A stretch of 64,000 bases of DNA from Pseudomonas viridiflava (lineage in GTDB: Bacteria > Pseudomonadota > Gammaproteobacteria > Pseudomonadales > Pseudomonadaceae), in the NCBI RefSeq assembly GCF_900585905.1, contig NZ_UTVH01000076.1, positions 1-64,000 of the forward strand. Direction: 5' to 3'. Positions within the stretch are counted from its first letter, which is position 1. The number at the start of each line of letters is the position of its first letter. Position numbers and translations under genes: made by a program. The notes below the pieces were generated by a model. That model had not been told where the DNA came from and made no database searches. It saw only the letters and a list, made by a program, of their open reading frames with translations. Below are positions 27,262 to 38,252 of the stretch, piece by piece.

Positions 27262-29154
27262 TCATGCCTGGTTATCCTTCACCACCGGCAGCCACAACAC
27301 AAACTCGGTACCGCCACCCTCGGGCTGTTCGGCGCTGAGACTGCCACCGGTGGCCGCAGCCAGGCTCGCTGACAGGGTCAGGCCCAGCCCCAGGCCTTGC
27401 TCGCCGGGTTTGGTGGTGAAGAACGGCTCGAACAGGTGCTTGCGCGCCTCGTCGTCAATGCCGTGGCCGTTGTCCCGCACCCGCAGGCAATAGCGCTCCT
27501 CGACCTGCGCGCCCTCAAGCCAGAGCTGGGGCAACGGCTGGGCGCTCATGGCATCCAGCGCGTTACCCAACAGGTTGACCAGAATCTGTTCCAGTCGGGT
27601 CTGATCAATCATCAGTTCGGCGTCGACATACAGCAGGTGCACTTGCAGCGAAAAATGCTCCAGACGCCCGCCGAGCAATTGCAGCGCGGCATCGACCGCC
27701 TTGCTCAGTTTCGCCTGACCCTTGTCATCGCCGCGCCGGGCGAAGGCGCGCAGGCTGGCGGTAATCCGGCCCATGCGGTCGACCAGATCGTTGATCGTGC
27801 GCAGGTTGGTGCTGGCAACATCCAGCGCGCCGCGTTCGAGAAACCGAATGGTATTGCCCGACAGCGTGCGCAGCGCTGCCAGCGGCTGGTTGAGCTCGTG
27901 GGCAATGCTGGTGGACATCTGCCCGATGGCGGCCAGTTTGCCCGCCTGCACCAGCTCATCCTGGGCCTGGCGCAAGGTATCTTCGGCCTGTCGGCGTTCG
28001 CGGATCTGTGCCTTGAGGCGTTCGTTGCTGGCGCGCAAATGCTCGGTGCGCTCGGCGATCTTGCGTTCCAGCTCGTCATTGGCGGCCTGCAAGGCTTCGC
28101 GCGCGGCCAGCCGGGTGGAAAGCACCTTGCGTCGTTCATTCCAGGCAATCAGCAGAAAGGCCACCAGCGCGCAGGCCACCGCCACCAGCATGCCCTGGCT
28201 GCCTGCTTCGCGGCGCAAGTCTTCAAGCGGAGTAAGCAGGGTCAGGTGCCACGGCGTGTCGCTCAACTGCCGGGTCTGGGCCAGGTAACTGACCTGTTTG
28301 TGTTCCAGATCGACGCTGACATTGGCCGGGAAGGTGAGTTTTTCCACGCCTTCGGACAGCAGTTCGCGCTCCAGGGGCACCAGTTCGTTCAATGGCCACC
28401 AGTAATATTGCAGGCTGCGGGCCAGGCGCTCCTTGATCTCCGGCGTCAGCGGACGCACAGACTTGAGGCGGCGGGCCGGGTCGCTGGAAAGAATGATGAT
28501 GCCATTTTCGTCACTGACGAATGCCTCCAGACGGGCCCGTTGCCAGCGCTGCTCAAGGGCTTCGAGCTGCACCTTGATCACGGCAACGCCGACAATCTTG
28601 CCTTTCTCTTCCAGGCCGTGGGCCAGGTAGTAGCCGGGTTCGCCGGTGGTGCTGCCGATGCCGTAGAAACGCCCCGGCATACCGCGCACGGCGTCCTGGT
28701 AATAAGCGCGGAAAGACAGGTCCTCGCCCAGGTAACTGTCCGCATCGCGCCAGTTGCTGGTGGCCAGCACCCGGCCCGTGGTGTCGAGCACGTAGATGGC
28801 CCGGCTGCGGCTGCGTCGGTTCAGGCCTTCCAGATAGTCATTGACCTCTGCGCGCAGCGCTGGCGTCGGGTCATTGAGTAGCGCGGAAACGCTGGACTCC
28901 AGTTCCAGCACGCTGGGCAGGTAGGTGTATTTGTTGATCTCGCTTTCCAGCGTGCGGGCATGCAGCTCCAGCTGGCGTTCACCGCTCTCGCTGAGGCTCT
29001 TGATGCCGTAATGTTCGCTGAACAGATAGGCGATGTAGCCCAGGCCGAACATCAGCACGATGACCAGCGGAGGCAGAAACAGGTGGCGGATCAGGCGGGG
29101 CTTCACGGCGAGTGATGGCGGCGCGGCGCGATACGAAGTGGGGTCGCATTTCAT
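27262..29154 (-). CDS. aauS: Sensor histidine kinase AauS
   Basis: A 630-residue DctB-type kinase. Two membrane segments, about residues 24-46 and 320-340, bracket a large periplasmic sensor (double PDC/Cache type, AIYVLDTTGRVLATSNW and FRAYYQDAVRG). A coiled linker follows, then the H-box SIAHELNQPLAALRTLSGN (phospho-His about residue 400) and the ATPase boxes LVNLLGNALDA, DNGHGID and GLGLGLTLS. In pseudomonads AauS senses glutamate or aspartate and phosphorylates AauR. ATG 29154 (MKCDPTSYRA) is used; a start at 29211 would add 19 codons. It lies 66 bp after aatP. Confidence 0.92.
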   Translation of the reverse strand: MKCDPTSYRAAPPSLAVKPRLIRHLFLPPLVIVLMFGLGYIAYLFSEHYGIKSLSESGERQLELHARTLESEINKYTYLPSVLELESSVSALLNDPTPALRAEVNDYLEGLNRRSRSRAIYVLDTTGRVLATSNWRDADSYLGEDLSFRAYYQDAVRGMPGRFYGIGSTTGEPGYYLAHGLEEKGKIVGVAVIKVQLEALEQRWQRARLEAFVSDENGIIILSSDPARRLKSVRPLTPEIKERLARSLQYYWWPLNELVPLERELLSEGVEKLTFPANVSVDLEHKQVSYLAQTRQLSDTPWHLTLLTPLEDLRREAGSQGMLVAVACALVAFLLIAWNERRKVLSTRLAAREALQAANDELERKIAERTEHLRASNERLKAQIRERRQAEDTLRQAQDELVQAGKLAAIGQMSTSIAHELNQPLAALRTLSGNTIRFLERGALDVASTNLRTINDLVDRMGRITASLRAFARRGDDKGQAKLSKAVDAALQLLGGRLEHFSLQVHLLYVDAELMIDQTRLEQILVNLLGNALDAMSAQPLPQLWLEGAQVEERYCLRVRDNGHGIDDEARKHLFEPFFTTKPGEQGLGLGLTLSASLAAATGGSLSAEQPEGGGTEFVLWLPVVKDNQA

Positions 29155-29220
29155 CACAGTCGTCCTGAAGCGAACAGCGCCCCGGCGCTTCGACAGGCCG
29201 GGACGCTGCACATGCCGCTT

Positions 29221-29955
29221 TTAGTGCTGAAGGATCTTGGCGAGAAATTGCTGCGCGCGTTCCGAGCGGGCACTGACGTCACCGAAGAACTGTTCCTTTT
29301 CGCAGTCTTCGACAATCTGCCCCTGATCCATGAAGATCACGCGGTTGGCCACTTTGCGCGCGAAGCCCATTTCGTGGGTGACGCACATCATGGTCATGCC
29401 CTCATGGGCCAACTGGACCATGACGTCGAGCACTTCATTGACCATTTCCGGGTCAAGCGCCGAGGTTGGCTCGTCAAACAGCATGACGATCGGGTCCATG
29501 GCCAGCGCCCGGGCGATTGCCACGCGCTGCTGCTGGCCGCCGGAAAGCTGGCCTGGGTGCTTGTTGGCGTGTGCCGAGAGGCCGACGCGGTCGAGTAGTT
29601 TCAGGCCTTTTTCAGTGGCTTCGGCCTTACTGCGACCGAGCACCTTGATCTGCGCGATGGTCAGGTTCTCGACAATGGTCAGGTGCGGAAACAGCTCGAA
29701 ATGCTGGAACACCATGCCCACCCGCGAGCGCAGCTGTGGCAGGTTGGTTTTCGGGTCGGCGATGGACGTGCCGTCGACTGTGATGTCACCTTTCTGGAAA
29801 GGCTCCAGTGCGTTCACGCACTTGATCAGGGTCGATTTACCCGACCCGGAGGGGCCGCAGACCACGACCACTTCGCCTTTCTTGACCTCGGTGCTGCAAT
29901 CAGTCAGCACCTGGAAGTCGCCATACCACTTGTTTACGTTTTTAATGGAAATCAT
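29221..29955 (-). CDS. aatP: Acidic amino acid ABC transporter ATPase AatP
   Basis: A 244-residue ATPase of the polar amino acid uptake family (GltL/GlnQ type). Walker A is GPSGSGKST (about 34-42), the ABC signature [15 protein letters not shown] is at about 137-151, Walker B is [14 protein letters not shown], and the switch His is in [12 protein letters not shown]. It powers the AatQM channel. Its start overlaps aatM by 4 bp. Family naming and synteny with the P. putida aatJ-aatQ-aatM-aatP genes support the substrate assignment. Confidence 0.93.
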   Translation of the reverse strand: MISIKNVNKWYGDFQVLTDCSTEVKKGEVVVVCGPSGSGKSTLIKCVNALEPFQKGDITVDGTSIADPKTNLPQLRSRVGMVFQHFELFPHLTIVENLTIAQIKVLGRSKAEATEKGLKLLDRVGLSAHANKHPGQLSGGQQQRVAIARALAMDPIVMLFDEPTSALDPEMVNEVLDVMVQLAHEGMTMMCVTHEMGFARKVANRVIFMDQGQIVEDCEKEQFFGDVSARSERAQQFLAKILQH

Positions 29956-30617
29956 ACGGCGAACCTTTTTTGCAGACGCTTCACCAGCAGCGAGGCGGCG
30001 AAGCTGATCGTGAAATACACAAGACCGGCGATGACCAGGAACTCATTGGCGCGGCCAATGATGTCGCCACTGGCCCGCGAGGCGTTGAGAAAATCCACCA
30101 GGCCGACGGTGTACACCAGCGAAGTGTCCTGAAACAGAATGATGCTCTGTTGCAGCAACAGCGGGGTCATCTTGCGAAAAGCCTGGGGCAGGATGATCAA
30201 CCGCATCATTTGCCCGTAGGTCATCCCCAGAGCCTGGGCGGCGCCCATCTGGCCCTTGGAGATCGACTGCACACCGGCGCGCACGATCTCGCAGAAGTAC
30301 GCTGCCTCGAACATCATGAACGCCACGACGCAGGAGGTGAACGCGCCGATTGGCGTGTCTTCGCCAGTGATCCAGCGCAGCACGAATGGCACCGCCAGGT
30401 AGAACCAGGTGATCACCAGCAGCAGCGGGATGGAGCGAAAGTAGTTGACGTAAGCGCCGGCGAGGTTGGACAGCAGCTTGTTCGAGGACAGACGCATCAG
30501 CGCCAGCAAGGTGCCCAGTATCAGCCCGCCAACGATCCCCAGGCTCATCAGCTTGAGGGTCATGACCATGCCGTTCCACAAGCCGGGCAAGGCCGGGACG
30601 ATTCCAGTGAAATCCAT
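29952..30617 (-). CDS. aatM: Acidic amino acid ABC transporter permease AatM
   Basis: A 221-residue HisM/GltK-type permease. Several membrane segments are visible (first about residues 18-40), with the EAA loop as [20 protein letters not shown] (about residues 114-133) contacting the ATPase. The start codon at 30617 overlaps the aatQ stop by one base, so translation is coupled. It pairs with AatQ to form the channel. Confidence 0.92.
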   Translation of the reverse strand: MDFTGIVPALPGLWNGMVMTLKLMSLGIVGGLILGTLLALMRLSSNKLLSNLAGAYVNYFRSIPLLLVITWFYLAVPFVLRWITGEDTPIGAFTSCVVAFMMFEAAYFCEIVRAGVQSISKGQMGAAQALGMTYGQMMRLIILPQAFRKMTPLLLQQSIILFQDTSLVYTVGLVDFLNASRASGDIIGRANEFLVIAGLVYFTISFAASLLVKRLQKRFAV

Positions 30618-31363
30618 TATTTGCCCCCCACGGAAATCAGGCCGGGCACCGCGACTTTCTTCTCGATCACGCGCATCAGCAACATCAGGCTCATGTTCAA
30701 GGTGAAGTAGATCAGGGTGGCCAGGGTGAAGGCTTCAAACAGGTTGGCGGAAAACTCGGCGGTCTGTTTGGTCTGCGCCAGCAACTCCATCAAGCCGATC
30801 AATGAGGCCACCGACGAGTTCTTGAACACGTTGAGGAACTCAGAGGTAAGCGGCGGAATGATGATCCGGTACGCCTGCGGCAACAGCACGTTCCAGTAGA
30901 TCTGCGGCAGACTGAAGCCCATCGCCCGCGCAGCGGATTCCTGGCCACGCGGCAGCGCCTGAATACCGGTGCGCACCTGTTCGCACACCCGCGCGGCAGT
31001 GAACAGGCCCAGACACACGATCACGCTGAGGAACGCCGACGTGGTCGGGTTCAGGTCCTGTTTGTACCATTCCTGCATGCCCTCAGGCAGCAGGTCCGGC
31101 ACCAGGAAGTACCAGATGAACAGCTGCACCAGCAGCGGCACATTACGGAAGATTTCCACATAAGTGGCGGCAATCCCGGACACCACGCGATTGGGCACAG
31201 TACGCATGACACCCAATACCGAGCCCAGCAGCAAGGCGATGATCCAGGCGACGACGGCGATTGCGATGGTCCAGCCCAGACCGGAAATGAACCAGTCCAG
31301 ATAAGTCTCGCTGCCAACGCCGGTGGACTTGAAGAAAACACCCCAGTCCCAGTTGTAATTCAT
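30617..31363 (-). CDS. aatQ: Acidic amino acid ABC transporter permease AatQ
   Basis: A 248-residue GltJ-type permease. It starts MNYNWDWGVFFKSTGVGSET, typical of glutamate/aspartate permeases. The first membrane segment is about 28-52, and the EAA loop is VRTGIQALPRGQESAARAMG (about 138-157). The frame is open to 31417 but ATG 31363 is the conserved start. It is separated from aatJ by 81 bp containing a stem-loop. Confidence 0.92.
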   Translation of the reverse strand: MNYNWDWGVFFKSTGVGSETYLDWFISGLGWTIAIAVVAWIIALLLGSVLGVMRTVPNRVVSGIAATYVEIFRNVPLLVQLFIWYFLVPDLLPEGMQEWYKQDLNPTTSAFLSVIVCLGLFTAARVCEQVRTGIQALPRGQESAARAMGFSLPQIYWNVLLPQAYRIIIPPLTSEFLNVFKNSSVASLIGLMELLAQTKQTAEFSANLFEAFTLATLIYFTLNMSLMLLMRVIEKKVAVPGLISVGGK

Positions 31364-31402
31364 CAGGGTCTCCCCTCTGATCGATCCAGTTGCACGCACG
31401 GC

Positions 31403-31432
31403 ATCCCGGAACAGCACGGGGCTGTCCGGGAT
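31403..31432 (-). other. Stem-loop between aatJ and aatQ
   Basis: On the mRNA strand, ATCCCGGA pairs with TCCGGGAT (8 bp); CAG/CTG adds three pairs beyond a one-base bulge, with loop CCCCGTG. No T run follows, so it is more likely a 3' end-protecting or attenuating hairpin than a terminator. Confidence 0.7.
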
Positions 31433-31444
31433 ATTGATGGGCAG

Positions 31445-32359
31445 TTAAGCTTTTTTGTCTTCAGCCGCTTTGTCGGTCGGGTTCGCGATCAGTTCCTTGA
31501 GCTTGTCGCTCATCGGGAACATGAGGTTCAGGCCTTTTGGCGGGATTGGCTGGGTGAACCATTTGTCGTAGATCGAGTTGATCTTGCCGGACTTGTAGGT
31601 GGCCACGATGGCGTCATCGACAGCTTTCTTGAACGGCTCGTCGCCCTTGCGCACCATGCAGCCGTAGATTTCATACGATTGTGCCGTGCCGGTCACTGCC
31701 CAGTCGTCAGGCTTCTTGGCCTTGGCCATTTCGCCAGCGAGCAGGGCGTCGTCCATCATGAACGCGACTGCGCGGCCCGATTCCAGCATCTGGAACGACT
31801 CGCCATGGTCCTTGGCGGAAATGACGTTCATGCCCATCTGCTTGTCGGCATTCATTGACTTGAGCAGACGCTCGGAGGTGGTGCCTGCGGTGGTCACCAC
31901 GTTCTTGCCCTTGAGGTCGTCGAAGTCCTTGTAGGTCGAGTCTTTCTTGGACAGCAGACGGGTGCCGATCTCGAAGATGCCCATGGAGAAGTCGACCTGC
32001 TGCTGGCGTTCGACGTTATTGGTGGTCGAGCCACACTCAACGTCGACAGTGCCGTTCTGCACCAGCGGGATACGGGTCTGCGAGGTCACCAGGTTGTACT
32101 TGACCTTGAGGTCAGGCATGTCCAGGTCTTTCTTGATGGCTTCCACGATCTGCAGCTGGATGTCGTGGGAATAGCCAACCGGAACACCGGAAGCATCGGC
32201 GATGTAGGAGAACGGGATCGAAGCGTCGCGATGACCAAGGGTGATGGTGCCGGACTCTTTGATTTTCTTCAGCGTGCCGGTCAGTTCGGCGGCTACCACT
32301 GGGGAGCTGATCAGTGCGGCAGCGATAGCTGCGCCCAGAAGATGAGGGATGATGCGCAT
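31445..32359 (-). CDS. aatJ: Glutamate/aspartate periplasmic binding protein AatJ
   Basis: A 304-residue solute-binding protein. The signal peptide MRIIPHLLGAAIAAALISSP ends near VVAAE (cut about residue 24). The mature protein starts LTGTLKKIKESGTITLGHRD, typical of the GltI/AatJ group. It holds ligand-fold blocks IPFSYIADASGVPVGYSHD and VDVECGSTTNNVERQQQVDF (Arg/Asp side-chain recognition). It delivers glutamate and aspartate to AatQM. First gene of the importer operon, with a sigma-54 promoter upstream. Confidence 0.95.
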   Translation of the reverse strand: MRIIPHLLGAAIAAALISSPVVAAELTGTLKKIKESGTITLGHRDASIPFSYIADASGVPVGYSHDIQLQIVEAIKKDLDMPDLKVKYNLVTSQTRIPLVQNGTVDVECGSTTNNVERQQQVDFSMGIFEIGTRLLSKKDSTYKDFDDLKGKNVVTTAGTTSERLLKSMNADKQMGMNVISAKDHGESFQMLESGRAVAFMMDDALLAGEMAKAKKPDDWAVTGTAQSYEIYGCMVRKGDEPFKKAVDDAIVATYKSGKINSIYDKWFTQPIPPKGLNLMFPMSDKLKELIANPTDKAAEDKKA

Positions 32360-32475
32360 CGGTTAATCCTCGGATTGTTTTTTTTATGGGACCGGAACAA
32401 GAAGTGGTCCTCCTGTTTCAACAGCAACTCCAACAGCGCTGACGGATCGCGGTTGGAGGATCGACAGGAAGTGCA

Positions 32476-32493
32476 GAGCAGAAGGCGTGCCAA
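32476..32493 (-). promoter_or_regulatory. aatJ: Sigma-54 promoter of aatJ
   Basis: Read on the minus strand: TTGGCACGCCTTCTGCTC. GG and GC of the -24 and -12 elements are separated by exactly 10 bases, and the -24 block TTGGCACG matches consensus. It lies about 117 bp upstream of the aatJ ATG, and AauR in this cluster is a sigma-54 activator. Confidence 0.88.
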
Positions 32494-32569
32494 AATGCCA
32501 CGGGTCGGCTAACCCAATGATTTGTATGAACAAATGACTGTTGGTGGAGACCGGGTAAACCGTCGGTTG

Positions 32570-32614
32570 TCCGGGAAACCGAATCTAGGAAGGCGTTGCG
32601 TTCGGAAATCCGAA
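32570..32614. promoter_or_regulatory. Two candidate AauR binding sites
   Basis: TTCGG-AAAT-CCGAA at 32601-32614 is a perfect match to the inverted repeat TTCGG-N4-CCGAA that I recall for P. putida AauR. TCCGG-GAAA-CCGAA at 32570-32583 differs by one base. They lie about 80-120 bp upstream of the -24 element, the usual distance for sigma-54 enhancers. Confidence 0.75.
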
Positions 32615-32640
32615 TGAGAGGGGCGTGCAGCTCTAGCTGT

Positions 32641-32668
32641 TGCAGGAGCCAACGAGTTGGCTCCTGCA
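32641..32668. repeat. Perfect 13-bp-arm palindrome (type iv)
   Basis: Arms TGCAGGAGCCAAC and GTTGGCTCCTGCA with a two-base centre, 14 bp beyond the glpD stop. There is no T run. A related element (one mismatch) sits at 45904-45929. It may cap the 3' end of the glpD mRNA. Confidence 0.85.
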
Positions 32669-32682
32669 GGAGGATGAACTTA

Positions 32683-34221
32683 TCAGGCCGCTACGGTGGC
32701 GCCCTTGTTACGTGCGACGGTGTCGAGATAGCGCTGCACGCCGGCCTGTTCTTCTGCAGTCATGAACAAGCCAAGCTTGCTGCGACGCCAGAGGATGTCT
32801 TCAGCCGTGGTTGCCCACTCGTGACTGCACAGGTAGTCGACTTCCCGGGTGTACAGGCCCGCGCCGAGGTCTTCACCCATGTCGGCAGCGCCTTGCACAC
32901 CTTCAAGGATGCGCCAGCTGCGGCTGCCGTAAGTACGCGCCCAGCGTTTGGCAGTTTCGGCACCCAGCCATGGCGAGCGCTTCATCAACTCGTTAGTCAG
33001 TGCCTGCGGCGTCGTCATGTCTTCGCCGCCCGGCAGCGTGCCCTTGGCGGTCCAGCTCGGCTTCATCTGCTTGAAGAACGGCGCCAATTGCGTCATCGCC
33101 GATTCTGCCAGCTTGCGATACGTGGTCAGCTTGCCACCGAACACCGACAGGATCGGCGCTTCGTCGCCGCTGCCCGAAAGCGACAGCGTGTAGTCACGGG
33201 TGATGGCCGACGGATTGTCCGACTCGTCGTTGCACAACGGACGCACGCCGGACCAGGTGTTGATCACGTCATCGCGGCTGAGCTGCTTCTTGAAGTGGTC
33301 GTTGGCCACTTTCAGGATGTAGTCCATTTCACCGTCGGTGATTTCGACCTTGTTCGGATCGCCCTGGTACTCGCGGTCAGTGGTGCCGACGATGGTGAAG
33401 CGTTCCAGATACGGGATGGCAAACACGATGCGCTGGTCTTCGTTCTGCAGGATGAACGCGTTCTCGCCTTCGTACAGGCGCGGCACGATCAGGTGGCTGC
33501 CCTGGATCAGACGAATGCCGTACGGCGATTCGAGCTTCAGGTCATCGCGAATGAACTTGGCGACCCACGGCCCGGCTGCGTTAACCAGCGCCTTGGAGCG
33601 AATCGAAAACAATGTGCCGTCGGAGCGCTGCATGTGCAGGTGCCAAAGGCCAGCGCTGCGGCTGGCGCTCAGGCAGCGGGTCTGGGTATGAATGTGCGCA
33701 CCCTGCTCACGTGCGGCCATCGCATTGAGGACCACCAGACGGGCGTCGTCGACCCAGCAATCGGAGTATTCAAAACCTTGGCTGATGCTGGATTTCAAAG
33801 GGCTGTCGCTGCCGAATTTCACGCTGCGCGAGCCTGGCAGTTTTTCACGCTTGCCCAGGTGATCGTAAAGGAACAGGCCGGCACGGATCATCCACGCCGG
33901 GCGCAGGTGCGGGCGGTGAGGCAGTACGAAGCGCATCGGTTTGACAATGTGCGGAGCTTTGGCAAGCAGCACTTCACGCTCGGCCAGGGCTTCACGCACC
34001 AGGCGGAATTCGTAATGTTCCAGGTAGCGCAAGCCACCGTGGATCAGTTTGCTGCTGGCGGAAGAAGTGTGGCTGGCCAGGTCGTCCTTCTCGCAAAGAA
34101 AGACTGACAGGCCACGACCGGAGGCATCTGCTGCGATCCCGACACCATTGATACCACCACCAATGACGGCGATGTCGTAGACCTCGGATAGGGGCGGTAC
34201 AGGCAAGGTGGAATGGGGCAT
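32683..34221 (-). CDS. glpD: Aerobic glycerol-3-phosphate dehydrogenase
   Basis: A 512-residue FAD enzyme of the inner membrane. It oxidises glycerol-3-phosphate to dihydroxyacetone phosphate and passes electrons to quinone. The dinucleotide-binding fold is at residues 16-45 (IAVIGGGINGVGIAADASGRG), the family motif is KLIHGGLRYLEHYEFRLVREAL, and VNAAGPWV and SVFGGKLTTYRKLAE are present. ATG 34221 is preceded by AGGAGG; the upstream frame to 34266 runs into the operator. It is last gene of the glycerol cluster, with its own promoter region. Confidence 0.96.
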   Translation of the reverse strand: MPHSTLPVPPLSEVYDIAVIGGGINGVGIAADASGRGLSVFLCEKDDLASHTSSASSKLIHGGLRYLEHYEFRLVREALAEREVLLAKAPHIVKPMRFVLPHRPHLRPAWMIRAGLFLYDHLGKREKLPGSRSVKFGSDSPLKSSISQGFEYSDCWVDDARLVVLNAMAAREQGAHIHTQTRCLSASRSAGLWHLHMQRSDGTLFSIRSKALVNAAGPWVAKFIRDDLKLESPYGIRLIQGSHLIVPRLYEGENAFILQNEDQRIVFAIPYLERFTIVGTTDREYQGDPNKVEITDGEMDYILKVANDHFKKQLSRDDVINTWSGVRPLCNDESDNPSAITRDYTLSLSGSGDEAPILSVFGGKLTTYRKLAESAMTQLAPFFKQMKPSWTAKGTLPGGEDMTTPQALTNELMKRSPWLGAETAKRWARTYGSRSWRILEGVQGAADMGEDLGAGLYTREVDYLCSHEWATTAEDILWRRSKLGLFMTAEEQAGVQRYLDTVARNKGATVAA

Positions 34222-34242
34222 CGGAGAGCCTCCTGAGTTTAT

Positions 34243-34287
34243 TGTTCGGGTAACTAATTCGAACATTTATGTTCATTTCCGAAAATC
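34243..34287. promoter_or_regulatory. Candidate GlpR operators upstream of glpD
   Basis: TTCA-TTTC-CGAA at 34272-34283, inside TATGTTCATTTCCGAAAATC, fits the E. coli GlpR pattern (ATGTTCG-N4-CGAACAT) with several mismatches. A wider inverted repeat TGTTCG-N11-CGAACA lies at 34243-34265. glpR is the neighbouring gene. Confidence 0.5.
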
Positions 34288-34502
34288 ATAGCTCAATAAC
34301 GTTGGGGGTTCCAGTGCCGATGCATTGAAAAAACTGATCAGGAGGGGGCAAAAAGAAAAAAAGTGAACATGGTGCGCGGGACTTGTCGGAGGGACTGAAA
34401 GTTCAAAATCGGGCGGAGGTTTGTCATGGCGTCGGTGCGCTGGTCAGTGATCCAGATCACGGCCACTGTTATCAACTAGACACGACTAACTGAATACTCA
34501 CT

Positions 34503-34589
34503 GTAGGCGCTCACGGGCACCGCGAGGCCGCGATGGCGGGCTGTCTGGTGCAGCGCCATCGCGGCCTCGCGGTGCTCGGGCGCTCCCAC
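34503..34589. repeat. Paired extragenic palindrome, type iii
   Basis: Arms GTAGGCGCTCACGGGCACCG and CGGTGCTCGGGCGCTCCCAC, with the inner palindrome GCGAGGCCGCGATGGCG opposite CGCCATCGCGGCCTCGC. It lies between glpD and glpR, next to a region (34288-34502) in which I see no gene. Confidence 0.88.
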
Positions 34590-34661
34590 AGGTCTCATGT
34601 TGGCTGCGCGACAGCGCGGGTCTGGACGAAGAGAGTAAAGTGGAGTGTCAATCCGGTCGCC

Positions 34662-35417
34662 TCAAACCACCTCAAGCCGAATCTTGTTCTGCTCCAGTAA
34701 CTGCATCAGCGCCGGGGCTGGCGTCTGGTCGGTCACCAGGCAATCAATCAGGCTGATCGGGCCCAGACGCACCATGGCGTTGCGCCCGAACTTGCTCGAG
34801 TCGGCCGCCAGGATCACTTGCCGTGCATTGGCGATGATCGCCTGCGACACCCGCACTTCCTGATAATCGAAATCCAGCAGGCTGCCATCCTCATCAATGC
34901 CGCTGATGCCCACCAGCGCGAAGTCGACCTTGAACTGATTGATGAAATCAACGCTGGCCTGGCCCATCACCCCCCCATCACGACGAACATTGCCGCCTGC
35001 CAGCAGCACGTCGAAGTCTTCCTTGGCACTGAGCATCGACGCCACGTGCAGGTTGTTGGTGATGACCTTGAGGTTGTTGTGATTGAGCAGAGCGCGGGCG
35101 ATGGATTCGGTGGTGGTGCCGATATTGATGAACAGCGAGGCATGATCCGGTATCTGCGCGGCAATGGCTTCGCCGATACGCTGCTTTTCATCGCGCATCT
35201 GATCCGCACGCATGGCGTAAGCGGTGTTTTCGATACTGGAGTCATAGGCTGCGCCGCCATGGTAGCGACGAAGCAAATTGGATTCCGCCAGCTGATTGAT
35301 ATCGCGGCGGATGGTTTGCGGGGTGACGACGAAGAGTGTGGCCATTTCCTCGATGCTGACGTAACCACGGTCACGCACGAGCTCGAGGATTTGCTGCTGG
35401 CGAGGAGGCAGGTTCAT
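34662..35417 (-). CDS. glpR: Glycerol-3-phosphate regulon repressor
   Basis: A 251-residue DeoR-family repressor. The N-terminal helix-turn-helix is at about residues 19-44 ([24 protein letters not shown]). The DeoR sugar-phosphate domain shows [16 protein letters not shown] (about residue 95), [23 protein letters not shown] and [19 protein letters not shown]. Glycerol-3-phosphate is the expected inducer. It lies about 110 bp downstream of glpK and probably controls glpFK and glpD. Confidence 0.93.
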   Translation of the reverse strand: MNLPPRQQQILELVRDRGYVSIEEMATLFVVTPQTIRRDINQLAESNLLRRYHGGAAYDSSIENTAYAMRADQMRDEKQRIGEAIAAQIPDHASLFINIGTTTESIARALLNHNNLKVITNNLHVASMLSAKEDFDVLLAGGNVRRDGGVMGQASVDFINQFKVDFALVGISGIDEDGSLLDFDYQEVRVSQAIIANARQVILAADSSKFGRNAMVRLGPISLIDCLVTDQTPAPALMQLLEQNKIRLEVV

Positions 35418-35530
35418 TATTTTGAGTGTCCCTAGGCTGCCAAATGGCAGCCATCATGCCGCAGGCTGAGGTTGCCTGCCAGCCGGAAACTCATCATTAA
35501 TGGCCTGCCTCGCGCGACAGCCTCAACCAA

Positions 35531-37051
<1,521 letters not shown>

Positions 37052-37086
37052 TTATTGGGTGAGGTTCAAGATGAAGCGATTGAATT

Positions 37087-37941
37087 TCAAGATGAAGTCT
37101 GGACTTTGCCGGGCACGACGGCGGCGGCGGGGTCTCTGGCAACAACCGGTTGTGGCAGGTATGGCGCGATCAATGTGCGATAGCCAAACGCGCCCAGGCA
37201 GGCACCCAGGATCGGCGCAATGATCGGAATCAGGAAGTAGGGAATGTCATGGCCGCCGGTGAACGCTATTTCATCCCAGCCAGCCAGGTATGTCATCAGC
37301 TTGGGACCGAAATCCCGCGCCGGGTTCATGGCAAACCCCGTGAGCGGGGCGGTGGCGGCACCAATCAGCGCTACCAGAATACCAATCAGCAGCGGCGCCA
37401 GGGCGCCACGTGGCAGACCATTGTTGTCGTCGGTCAGCGACATGATCACGCCCATCAGAATGGCGGTGATCACCAGTTCCACGAAGGCCGCTTGACCCAG
37501 GCTGATGGCCGGGTTGGGGTAGGTGGAGAAAGCCGAAGCCAGCTCAAGGCTTGCAACTGAACCGCGCACCATATGGTGGGCTTGTTCGAAATCGAAGAAC
37601 AGGCTGATATACAGCAGGTAAACCAGACCTGCGCCGCAGAAAGCGCCTGCGATTTGAGCGGCGATATAAAACGGGAGTTTGCGCTTTTCGAACCCGGCAA
37701 ACAGGGCAAGTGCGATGCTCACTGCCGGGTTGAGGTGGGCGCCGGAGACGGCTGCGCTGAGATAGATCGCCATGGCTACGGCGAAACCCCAGATGATGCT
37801 GATTTCCCAGAGGCCGAAACTCGCACCCGCGACCTTGAGCGCCGCGACGCATCCGGTTCCAAAAAAAATCATCAGGGCGGTGCCCAGAAATTCGGCCACG
37901 CATTGGCCTTTGAGCGACGGTTGTTGCAGTGCATCAGTCAT
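37087..37941 (-). CDS. glpF: Glycerol uptake facilitator (aquaglyceroporin)
   Basis: A 284-residue membrane channel. Both pore asparagine motifs are present: SGAHLNPAVS (about residues 68) and GFAMNPARDFGP (about residue 204), the latter with the aspartate that marks glycerol-conducting members. Six membrane segments are visible. First gene of glpFK, with a candidate GlpR operator upstream. Confidence 0.96.
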   Translation of the reverse strand: MTDALQQPSLKGQCVAEFLGTALMIFFGTGCVAALKVAGASFGLWEISIIWGFAVAMAIYLSAAVSGAHLNPAVSIALALFAGFEKRKLPFYIAAQIAGAFCGAGLVYLLYISLFFDFEQAHHMVRGSVASLELASAFSTYPNPAISLGQAAFVELVITAILMGVIMSLTDDNNGLPRGALAPLLIGILVALIGAATAPLTGFAMNPARDFGPKLMTYLAGWDEIAFTGGHDIPYFLIPIIAPILGACLGAFGYRTLIAPYLPQPVVARDPAAAVVPGKVQTSS

Positions 37942-38072
37942 GAAAACCTCATTGTTCTTCTTGTGCGGCTCTGTGTGAAATTCACCAGTGCACGTCTTTT
38001 AACGGTTTCGAGGAAACCCCATCCTCGACACCCTGGATTCGACCTTTTTCGGGACTAAAGTTCCAAGTGACA

Positions 38073-38084
38073 TTCGTAAACGAA
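38073..38084. promoter_or_regulatory. Candidate GlpR operator upstream of glpF
   Basis: TTCG-TAAA-CGAA is a perfect inverted repeat about 130 bp upstream of glpF ATG 37941. It resembles the core of the operator proposed before glpD. The rest of 37942-38252 holds the divergent promoters of glpF and ybaK. Confidence 0.5.
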
Positions 38085-38252
38085 AAAATATCGACATAAA
38101 TGAATGCTGTCAAAGGCCATAATCGACGGATGCATGATTATTGAGTGATGAACAAGGTTTTCGCCAAGGCCTGGTCGCTGACAACTTCCCACATGGCGAG
38201 GGCTCTGGATGGCCTACTATGAATGTCTGTCCCCGCAAATCCGGAGCTGTGC

